Assembly (NCBI RefSeq): GCF_000286955.2
Contig: NZ_AJYK02000055.1
Location: 1-35,110, forward strand
Origin: Vibrio rumoiensis 1S-45
GTDB taxonomy: Bacteria; Pseudomonadota; Gammaproteobacteria; Enterobacterales; Vibrionaceae
Direction: 5' to 3'
DNA: 35,110 nt
The stretch's first letter is position 1, and each line of letters opens with the position of its first letter. The translations under genes were made by a program, and so were the position numbers. The notes under the pieces were generated by a model that worked only from the letters and a program-made list of their open reading frames with translations, ran no database searches and was not told where the DNA came from. Shown here piece by piece: positions 1-6,255 of this stretch.

Positions 1-294
1 TAGGCTCATGTGCGGGGTGACGGTAAGGGCGCTAGCTCATTTATGCCCCATTGTCATTTTCTCTCATTAAATAGCTTGTCGTCCTGCTTCCAAGTTTCCC
101 CCAATAAAATTCATGTGAGAGAAATATATGTGACTGCACAATTATTCATTAAAGGTGAGCAGTTAGAAATCGGTTGCCCGGAGATATGCTGAAGATGGTT
201 TTGAGTCACTTTGGGACAAAAGCGCCTTAGAGCCAGTAGAAGTGGGCACTGGTGCGGTACAGCCCACTCCTGAGCGGATGTGTAATCGAGGGAA
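1..294. other. No supported gene; possible coding remnant and one inverted repeat
   Basis: I see no complete gene here. A plus-strand frame stays open from about 167 to a stop near 297, but it has no usable start codon. Its predicted peptide (… RRYAEDGFESLWDKSALEP …) is protein-like, so it may be the tail of a broken gene. A 7-bp inverted repeat, AGTGGGC (241-247) and GCCCACT (262-268), lies inside it. That repeat could sit at the 3' end of the minus-strand transcript from the viperin cassette, but no T-run follows it, so it is not a convincing terminator. Confidence 0.3.
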
Positions 295-651
295 TTAGTA
301 ATTTCTGGCTTTGGTTAGATGCCAACCGTTACCATGCCTGCACTTATAAACCTCTAACGCAATGCCTTGCTCTTCGTAAATAATACTTGCTCTAATTTTT
401 GCTTCCTTGCTAGTTAAGTACGAATTTTTATACTCATTGGTAGCAGATGTACATTTGCTACACTTTTGACTAGGAGTCATTCTACATTTTGGCGATAAAT
501 GCCAGTAATTGCACCTTTGACATTCATACGGCGCTAACTCATTGTCATAAACATTCTTGGAGTATTCAGCTGCGCTTTGTGCTTCAAACTCCGTATAATA
601 AAAGCTTAAAGGTTTGCCGGATACTTTCCCTAAGCACGTTTCACTTTTCAT
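295..651 (-). CDS. Small Cys/His-rich protein with two 'YxCxxxxxWHL' modules, coupled to viperin
   Basis: This is a 118-residue protein of unknown function. The sequence contains an internal duplication. Residues about 17-53 end in PYECQRCNYWHLSP, and residues about 74-114 end in VYKCRHGNGWHLTK. Each half has an Ala-rich helix followed by a short metal-ribbon-like strand ending in Trp-His-Leu. Cysteines at 44, 47, 56, 64 and 67 plus the histidines could bind zinc. The second module keeps Cys104 but lacks the second Cys of the pair. The start codon overlaps the viperin stop codon in an ATGA junction, which implies translational coupling and a shared role. Small proteins ending in a 'C..C.gWHLT' pattern occur in mobile and phage-related DNA. 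A nucleic-acid or metal-binding accessory role in defence is inference only. Confidence 0.8.
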   Translation of the reverse strand: MKSETCLGKVSGKPLSFYYTEFEAQSAAEYSKNVYDNELAPYECQRCNYWHLSPKCRMTPSQKCSKCTSATNEYKNSYLTSKEAKIRASIIYEEQGIALEVYKCRHGNGWHLTKARNY

Positions 652-1613
652 GCCAACACCTCACCACAAATGTTGGATGGTTTTCCAGCATAGTAACGAG
701 ACTTAAAACGATTACAATTGAAGTTTATTTGGTTTAATGCAGTCTCTACGCCCACATCAGTAATACGTTCACTGTAACTATAACCAGACATACCTTTAGA
801 GTTTTGATAAAAACGTCCGTTTGGGTCAACCATCAAGTATGACTCAGTCATTGTATTGTTTGATTCAGCGGAGATTGGTAAGCCTTTGCCTGAATGTCGT
901 TCAACAAAACTACTAAATTGTTCATCTGAAACTAGCAAGTCACTCTTACCAGTTGGCATGACTTGAAGAACTTTCCATTTATCTAGCGACATAGTGGAAA
1001 TTAGCGGAGAGAAGTCTTCTTCCCAATTTAGAACATTTACAACAGTGTTTATTTTGGTCTTCAAGCCTTTTTGAGTGTGCGATAGATGTTGGATTGCGAG
1101 CTTAAGATCATCTATGTTAAATGAATTGCCTTTTCTATCAATACGACCTAACTCTCTTCTTACTAGATGTTGTTGACTATCGAAGCTGATACCAACCATA
1201 TCTAAAGTGTTAGGAGGTAACTCAAAACGACTTCTTAGCAGGTAGCTGCCGTTAGTAATAATTGAAGTTTTGAATCCTTTTTGTTTTGCCAGCCCTAAGG
1301 CCGTAGAGAACGAGCTACCTAATAGCATTGGCTCACCACCAGCGAAATTTAAACGTACATCTTGGTAACCAAGAGTTCTTTTTATCTCTGGGTCACCATG
1401 AATGAAATAGCTAGCTAGCTTGTCGAGCAGTTTTTCAATTGCATCCAATGAACGATGCAGTTCATTGGGTTTTCCCCACTTAGCAAAGCAATAGGTACAG
1501 TTATAGTTGCACGCCTCTGTTATGTGCCAGTTGATTACGAGTTCATTTAACTGACTATGACTAGAGGCCGTTTCGTTCGTTGTGTTAGTAATAAGGTGGG
1601 TTTCTGTAGACAT
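648..1613 (-). CDS. Prokaryotic viperin (pVip), radical SAM antiviral nucleotide dehydratase
   Basis: This 321-residue radical-SAM enzyme belongs to the viperin family. Viperins convert CTP, and in prokaryotes also GTP or UTP, into 3'-deoxy-3',4'-didehydro nucleotides that terminate viral transcription. Visible features are the cluster motif C35-x3-C39-x2-C42 in ACNYNCTYCF, the GGEP SAM-binding motif at 92-95, an SxDS segment at 143-146, and viperin-type signatures KINTVVN (187-193), DKWKVLQ (211-217) and ESYLMVDPNGRF (257-268). These align with KINSVIN, RWKVFQ and DSYLILDEYMRF of human viperin, as I recall it. There is no N-terminal amphipathic helix, as expected for a soluble bacterial form. 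A strong ribosome binding site (AAGGAG, 7-nt spacer) precedes ATG 1613. The upstream 723-residue protein and the downstream 118-residue protein are co-oriented. No nucleotide kinase lies beside it. Which NTP it uses cannot be told from sequence. Confidence 0.93.
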   Translation of the reverse strand: MSTETHLITNTTNETASSHSQLNELVINWHITEACNYNCTYCFAKWGKPNELHRSLDAIEKLLDKLASYFIHGDPEIKRTLGYQDVRLNFAGGEPMLLGSSFSTALGLAKQKGFKTSIITNGSYLLRSRFELPPNTLDMVGISFDSQQHLVRRELGRIDRKGNSFNIDDLKLAIQHLSHTQKGLKTKINTVVNVLNWEEDFSPLISTMSLDKWKVLQVMPTGKSDLLVSDEQFSSFVERHSGKGLPISAESNNTMTESYLMVDPNGRFYQNSKGMSGYSYSERITDVGVETALNQINFNCNRFKSRYYAGKPSNICGEVLA

Positions 1614-1737
1614 ACGTATACTCCTTGACAGGCCTACTCTTGTAGGCCATAAAGTTTTTACATGGCGGACGGTAAGCGTCAGAGTAGGAGCATCAGGCTC
1701 CAGTACACCAAGATTGGATGAATGAATTAAATGTAGT
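1614..1737 (-). promoter_or_regulatory. Intergenic leader of viperin with two competing hairpins
   Basis: The gap between the 723-residue gene and viperin contains a perfect hairpin, GGCCTAC (1631-1637) with GTAGGCC (1642-1648), just upstream of the viperin ribosome binding site. A second small stem is GGAGC (1687-1691) with GCTCC (1697-1701). The segment GAGTAGG (1682-1688) is also complementary to CCTACTC (1633-1639). The 1631-1648 hairpin and this longer-range pairing therefore exclude each other. The arrangement resembles an attenuator or a translation-tuning leader. It may equally be an intercistronic processing or stability element. No function has been shown. Confidence 0.35.
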
Positions 1738-3909
1738 TTATGGGGTGCGCATTAAGTTACGTCTCGTTTTGAGGGCGTCCTCATGGTTTATTACCATACC
1801 AAGTTTTTGTCGTTGGCAGATAAGTAGCCACCATTCAGCTGCAATAATGCCTCGCTTCAAATCAGGAATAGTAGAATTCTTTTTTGTTCTTCTGCGGACT
1901 GCTTTGTAACATTCACTTGCGATTGCTCGTACATCAGGATCAGGGTCTGACTGTTTGATGAAATACACTGCCTTATGAACTTTACCGTTAAGGTCAACCC
2001 CTAATTCAGTTAATGCCTTTAAGTACCCTTGTCGCCAAACTGAAGACTGCTCAACTATTTGTTCGGCTGTGTATTGTTTTTCTCTCGCTTTTTCACCTTT
2101 ACGAAGGCGTAAACGGCTTAGGCAAAACTCTGCTAACTCATTAGTGCATGTAACATAAGGTCCCATCAAAGCTTTCAAACGGTTTTCAGCTGACTCGGTC
2201 AACTTAACATCTAGGTGTTTCTCAAACAGCCGAGTAGCTAGATCACATACAGGAATATACCATTGAGTTAAATTACTTTGGTTAAATGGACTTCCCAAAG
2301 AAATCGATTCATCAGTTAGCGGTAGAGTATAGGAGCGCATTAGTAACAATCGATGACGAAAGGATTTGTTAGGATGTAAACGATCAAGCCCTTCTAGTAG
2401 CTGTTTGAGCTGGTCATCATGCCTTTTCTGCTCTTCAGGCTGGCATGCTCCGGTCACTTCTTTTCTTAAAATCCCTATACTTTTATCGATGTATGGAAAT
2501 AGGTTTTGCTCGTGTAAACAACGAGTGGCGGTGACCGTCCACTCAGGGATTAACGTTTTAGGAAAACCATTTGTTTCTGGAAGCTGATTAAACAGCCCAC
2601 GCCACCATTCAAAACAGGCCCGGATAAATTCGGATGATTCTCCCCTTCTTGCAGGAAAAGTAGCAGATAAAACATGAAGTTGTTCGCGAGCTTCTAACGT
2701 ATCTAAGTTTGCTAAGAAAAGATCTTTCCAAACACCAAAGAAAGTTTCGCATACCCATCTCTCAGAGCTTTTAGACAATTCTGGCAATATTTGTTTGCTG
2801 CTCAAAATATGGTCAAAATCTTGCTGGATTGACCATTGGATCCATGCTTCTAATTGTTTAGGAGTTAACTGAGAACATAAATCCTCAAGCTCTTTTTTTA
2901 GACGAATATCGAACTTATCGTGTTCGTATGTTCTCCAGTCAATATCAATCTGAATGTGACGGTAGATATCGCTAAAATATTGATCTATGTGGTTCGCCCA
3001 CTCTTTAGCCTCTAGATCTCCAACACTGTCTACGTTGAAATTAAGAATTAGAACCTTCTCAAGATCTCGCTTTGTGTTGTTGAGCCAGTTAGTTACAGAG
3101 CTTTTGGCCTCTTCGTCATCAAAGTCTTTTTGCCAAACTAGTGACTCAAGTCTTTGCCAAGGGGAGTCCCAGAAAAATCTAGATGGGTTGAAAGAAATTC
3201 GTCCCATTTCAGCATCATATTTGAGCCATGCTCTTAAGAACTCTAGACCTAGTTGGATTGATTGAGCGTGTTCGCTAGGGGAGCTAGAATCATCGTTTGA
3301 TGAAGCTAGCGATAGTAGTCCATTAACTAAGGCCGAGTCGTCTGAATGATTGTTTAAACAGTCAAACGTTGGCGCGATAAAGTAGAAGCAATCCCAAAGA
3401 ATGTGCATTCTCTCATTTTCATTTAGAGAGCTAAATGCTTCATCATTAAAGAACTCTTTGGTGAGAAAAAACTCATCACCATAGTGATTTCGAACAAACC
3501 AAGCATATGAGTGAAGATGTCTTTCTATCCCCGCCTTATAGAAACCGTGAGGAGAGGTTGGAAAATATGTGCTTGCCACATCAGCCAAAAATTTAAAAAG
3601 CAATGACTCTCTATAAGAATCGTCATCACGAAATGGCTGTAACCGAAAGCGTATATTTACATTTTGGCAAAACGCAAGCGCTATGCATTTTTCTGGTTCA
3701 GAGTTCTGCTCGTTAGCAGTAGTCAACGCTTCTTCAAGACGGGAAGAACTGTAAAAAACATCAATCCAGTTTTCTGACAGGTGTTTAATCAATAACGTTC
3801 GGAAATTGTCTTTAACTTCAAATTCGTCAAGTGCTTGTACGAAACGTTCGACGGGATCTTTTTTTTCATCGAGGGAGCGATTGCCAAATGGCGCATCTAT
3901 CCTGCACAT
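1738..3909 (-). CDS. Large helical protein of unknown function, upstream partner of viperin
   Basis: I do not recognise this 723-residue protein. The open frame extends to a TTG at 3921, but ATG 3909 is preceded by GGAG at about 7 nt (TTGGAGAAAACT-ATG), so I start there. The sequence is predicted mostly alpha-helical, acidic and aromatic-rich, with no membrane segment, signal peptide, Walker motif, nuclease motif or Cys cluster that I can see. The C-terminal 150 residues turn basic. They include helices around WRQGYLKALTELG and DPDPDVRAIASECYKAVRR that resemble HEAT-like repeats, followed by a Trp-rich segment and a basic tail. It is followed after 124 bp by viperin on the same strand, so a shared transcript is plausible. 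It could be a sensor, scaffold or effector of an antiviral unit. That rests on neighbourhood alone. Confidence 0.85.
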   Translation of the reverse strand: MCRIDAPFGNRSLDEKKDPVERFVQALDEFEVKDNFRTLLIKHLSENWIDVFYSSSRLEEALTTANEQNSEPEKCIALAFCQNVNIRFRLQPFRDDDSYRESLLFKFLADVASTYFPTSPHGFYKAGIERHLHSYAWFVRNHYGDEFFLTKEFFNDEAFSSLNENERMHILWDCFYFIAPTFDCLNNHSDDSALVNGLLSLASSNDDSSSPSEHAQSIQLGLEFLRAWLKYDAEMGRISFNPSRFFWDSPWQRLESLVWQKDFDDEEAKSSVTNWLNNTKRDLEKVLILNFNVDSVGDLEAKEWANHIDQYFSDIYRHIQIDIDWRTYEHDKFDIRLKKELEDLCSQLTPKQLEAWIQWSIQQDFDHILSSKQILPELSKSSERWVCETFFGVWKDLFLANLDTLEAREQLHVLSATFPARRGESSEFIRACFEWWRGLFNQLPETNGFPKTLIPEWTVTATRCLHEQNLFPYIDKSIGILRKEVTGACQPEEQKRHDDQLKQLLEGLDRLHPNKSFRHRLLLMRSYTLPLTDESISLGSPFNQSNLTQWYIPVCDLATRLFEKHLDVKLTESAENRLKALMGPYVTCTNELAEFCLSRLRLRKGEKAREKQYTAEQIVEQSSVWRQGYLKALTELGVDLNGKVHKAVYFIKQSDPDPDVRAIASECYKAVRRRTKKNSTIPDLKRGIIAAEWWLLICQRQKLGMVINHEDALKTRRNLMRTP

Positions 3910-3928
3910 AGTTTTCTCCAATAAAAAT

Positions 3929-4087
3929 GGGAGTTAGGTTTCACATATAGAATTAACCGGAGCAGTGTCCGGATTTGCAGCTGAAACCTCCCGTGCAATA
4001 GAGGGGAGCGGAAAAGTGAGTAACGTACTCGATAGCCGACTGCAATTTAGTCCAATAGAAGGTAAGTTAATTCTGTCGCCTTGTCAA
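3929..4087 (-). promoter_or_regulatory. Structured leader/promoter region of the viperin cassette
   Basis: This region holds an unusual density of complementary segments. AGAATTAAC (3949-3957) matches GTTAATTCT (4066-4074) as a 9-bp inverted repeat. CCGGA (3957-3961) pairs with TCCGG (3968-3972). GAGTA (4018-4022) pairs with TACTC (4026-4030). TGAAACCTCCC (3982-3992) pairs with GGTTTCA (3937-3943) plus GGGA (3929-3932), with a 4-nt bulge. The last pairing and the 9-bp repeat interleave, so they would form a pseudoknot or alternative folds. A minus-strand -35-like TTGACA lies at 4087-4082, with only a weak -10 (TACCTT) 17 nt on. If that promoter is real, the 9-bp repeat is partly upstream of the transcript and may instead be an operator. 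Confidence 0.4.
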
Positions 4088-4404
4088 CGGGTTAGTGATT
4101 TGATACGAAAAATGAGTACCCTTATCAGAGCTTAGTTTGACTGCGTAAAAAAATTATACCCAGAGACGTTTTACGGTACCGGTAAGCTAGGCTAAGTAGG
4201 AACACGCTCGCGTCAGGCCAATCACTTCTGTCACGAGCATGCCCCATTGTAATCTAGACCTTTTAGTCATTCACAACCCGTTCATGAGCTTTTCCCTTAC
4301 TAGAAGTTATCCATTCTTCTAATGCTGTTCGTCGTGAATCCCCGTGTTATATCACGGGGTAAATTCGACCAACTCAACAGAGTGCGCTTAAATGGCTTCA
4401 ATAA
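4088..4404. other. Non-coding gap; hairpin downstream of the membrane-protein gene
   Basis: No gene is supported here. A perfect 7-bp hairpin, CCCCGTG (4340-4346) with CACGGGG (4353-4359), is extended by imperfect pairing of 4331-4339 with 4363-4369. It lies just past the stop of the minus-strand membrane-protein gene. It has no T-run, so it may be a weak terminator or an mRNA 3'-end stabiliser. It would partly insulate the viperin cassette from that gene. A 12-bp direct repeat (4239-4250) also occurs at 43-54. Confidence 0.4.
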
Positions 4405-5124
4405 TTATGAACTAAGTGATTTTTTTATGAAGTGGTTTTCGTTATCAGTTTCAAGAACGAATAAGCACTGAAAATACTTATTTTCTTCTATTTTATTTGG
4501 TTCACATATTTTTATTAAGTTAAGAGCAAGTATGCTATAGCGTTGATACCAGATAAAGTACTCTGTACAGACATGAGCTTCCTTCTCGTCTTCTGTTTCA
4601 ATTATCTTATGATTCATCATATGGCTATACGTATAAGCACATTGGACAAGAACGTTTACACTCCCAAGAATGGAATGAGCAAGCTTCAGCATCTCTTGCT
4701 TTTCTTCGTTAGTAAGAACCCTAGTTGTATCTGCGTACTCTTGTAGTATTTCAACAATTTTTTTCCCTTTTAGCTCATTGTGAAAATGTTTATTGTTTAC
4801 TTGAAGATTGATTTTTTCATCGAAAGCCTCTTTAAACCTTAAAAGTTTATCTTTATATGAGTCCACTTCAATTATAGCGACATTTTTTCTGTAATTTTTG
4901 CGTTCAATTTCTAATGTTTTATAAACAAACCATGCCGCTATTCCTGAAGCAACAAACGTAAGTGGCCCAATTATTACACCGCTAAAGAATGTTGAAAAAT
5001 GTGCCCAAGGTTCAGGATCATTGCTTATAGGAAGTTTATAAAAGTTCATGGTGTATAACCCTAACCAAATCACAGCCCAAGATGTTACAACCCAGATTAA
5101 AGGTACTGTCTTATTTTTTTTCAT
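4405..5124 (-). CDS. Two-helix membrane protein with cytoplasmic helical tail, unknown function
   Basis: This 239-residue protein has two predicted transmembrane segments, at about 8-27 and 43-68. The second ends in a basic-acidic stretch (YKTLEIERKNYRKN) and is followed by a long, mostly helical cytoplasmic domain of about 165 residues. A conserved-looking feature is the WAHFSTFFSGVIIGPLTF loop entering the second helix. It recalls the 'W..FG.FFGG...P' membrane anchors common in small proteins of phage and defence islands. I do not recognise a catalytic motif. The gene is on the same strand as, and upstream of, the viperin cassette, but it is separated from it by about 500 bp with its own hairpin, so it may be an independent cargo gene. 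Its ribosome binding site is weak. The body is AT-rich, consistent with acquired DNA. Confidence 0.75.
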   Translation of the reverse strand: MKKNKTVPLIWVVTSWAVIWLGLYTMNFYKLPISNDPEPWAHFSTFFSGVIIGPLTFVASGIAAWFVYKTLEIERKNYRKNVAIIEVDSYKDKLLRFKEAFDEKINLQVNNKHFHNELKGKKIVEILQEYADTTRVLTNEEKQEMLKLAHSILGSVNVLVQCAYTYSHMMNHKIIETEDEKEAHVCTEYFIWYQRYSILALNLIKICEPNKIEENKYFQCLFVLETDNENHFIKKSLSS

Positions 5125-5581
5125 TGATAATCACTTTTAATAGTCATAAGGACAAATTGTCAAACAGACACAAACCACCACCTCGATTGAGCATGGTGAT
5201 TTCTATGAATTATATTGATTTAAGTTCTTTGACAATAATTCTTTATAGTCCTACCAAGAAAGAAATCAATGTAGGTTCAGCTAAATTTAATAATTACTTC
5301 GTCTAGATAAGATGCACCATTAACCATAATTAGACAAAGTGCGCACTGTACAAAGGCGTATTAATTGGCAAACTGCCTTATAAAAAGTTATTCATGAATC
5401 ACTAATATTAGAATCCCTGAAACTCATTTATGTCCAGAAGCTTGCTAGAGACGAAGCAAATTAACTTTCCAGAACCGAGACTGACACCTTAAATCAAAGC
5501 AAATAAATATCCTCAAGAATACAAATGGTCACTGTCTTCACGACGGAACCTCATTCACCGATAACGTCAAAGTAGCCCAAT
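5125..5581. other. 456-bp AT-rich gap without a supported gene
   Basis: No convincing open frame, RNA gene or terminator is seen. A small hairpin, CACCA (5176-5180) with TGGTG (5194-5198) and an inner CTC/GAG stem, lies upstream of the membrane-protein gene. The region marks the transition from the accessory cassette to the next, plus-strand gene. Confidence 0.4.
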
Positions 5582-6073
5582 ATGTCTAAAGATTTTGATT
5601 TCACTACACAATACACTCTCGATAAACCTTTTTTTGAAGAGTGCTATGACCAAACAAGCCGTCCTTCTACGTTTCCTAGATCCTATTTAAAAGCCATGTT
5701 TTTTCTTATTTTTGGTGGCATCGTCGTTCAATTCAAACTATTACCTAGCAGTTATCTTGGGTGGTTTTTTATTGTGCTGAGTGTAGTTGAGGTGCTGAAT
5801 GTATACTTTCACCGAGCTTGGTGGGTGTGGAGACAAACCTACAGTACTGGCTCTGGAAGTAAAGTGACGTTTCACGTAGACGATAGCGGTGTGCGTTATG
5901 AAAGCCCTGCTAATAGTCGTCGCATCGCTTGGGATAAAATCGATCAAGTCCAACAAGGCGATTTAGGGATTGTTTTTCATATGGGTAAACAGCGGCAATA
6001 TGTCAGTCAATCTTGCTTAAATGATGAAGTGATCGCATTCATTGTCAAACAGCATCAGGCACCTGAAAAGTAG
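5582..6073 (+). CDS. YcxB-like small membrane protein
   Basis: This 163-residue protein has two adjacent hydrophobic segments at about 37-54 and 57-74. A soluble C-terminal part follows, with beta-strand character (VTFHVDDSGVRYES … RIAWDKIDQVQQGDLGIVFHM). This layout, with a helical hairpin then a small PH-like domain whose strand reads 'I.W..I..V', is typical of the YcxB-like family. The biochemical role of that family is not established. The ribosome binding site before ATG 5582 is weak (AAAGTAG). The gene stands alone on the plus strand and faces the sulfatase-maturase gene across a shared hairpin terminator. Confidence 0.75.
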   Translation: MSKDFDFTTQYTLDKPFFEECYDQTSRPSTFPRSYLKAMFFLIFGGIVVQFKLLPSSYLGWFFIVLSVVEVLNVYFHRAWWVWRQTYSTGSGSKVTFHVDDSGVRYESPANSRRIAWDKIDQVQQGDLGIVFHMGKQRQYVSQSCLNDEVIAFIVKQHQAPEK

Positions 6074-6160
6074 TTGTAGCGGCCAAGTAAAACTGGTCAC
6101 CTTAGAGACTTCCCATACATTTTATTATCTGAAATGAGATTAAATAAGCCATGTTCCTAG

Positions 6161-6182
6161 CTCATTTTTGTCCAAAAATGAG
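6161..6182. repeat. 10-bp AT-rich inverted repeat (CTCATTTTTG / CAAAAATGAG)
   Basis: A perfect inverted repeat with a 2-bp centre, 6161-6170 and 6173-6182. It sits between two convergent genes, upstream of the strong terminator at 6198-6236. It could be an additional weak terminator, a protein-binding palindrome or an element end. Confidence 0.5.
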
Positions 6183-6197
6183 TTAGATTTACTCCTA

Positions 6198-6236
6198 ATA
6201 CAAGAATGCCAGCATCAAGTGCTGGCATTCTTGTAT
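6198..6236. terminator. Strong bidirectional terminator hairpin
   Basis: A 17-bp perfect stem, ATACAAGAATGCCAGCA (6198-6214) with its complement (6220-6236), and a 5-nt loop. It lies 20 bp past the stop of the minus-strand maturase gene and 124 bp past the YcxB-like gene, so it can end both transcripts. Confidence 0.85.
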
Positions 6237-6255
6237 ATCAAGCTTTAAAAGTTTA

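Noticed and set aside
10..192. 60-codon plus-strand frame at the window start
   Set aside because: No ribosome binding site or recognisable protein character, and a competing open frame without a start covers the following bases; it may be remnant DNA.
241..268. Inverted repeat AGTGGGC/GCCCACT as terminator of the viperin cassette
   Set aside because: No T-run on either strand, and it lies in a possible coding remnant.
1668..1676. GACGGTAAG shared with position 19-27, and resemblance of GTAAGCGTCA to IS66-type ends
   Set aside because: Only nine bases match, with no transposase or paired inverted end nearby.
3929..4087. Retron-type msr-msd RNA in the structured leader
   Set aside because: Terminal inverted repeats and hairpins fit loosely, but no reverse transcriptase gene lies in the window and no priming-G context is clear.
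1..5581. Integron cassette array for the accessory genes
   Set aside because: No attC-like (VCR) imperfect palindromes or integrase were seen between the genes, and the genes are too long and operon-like.
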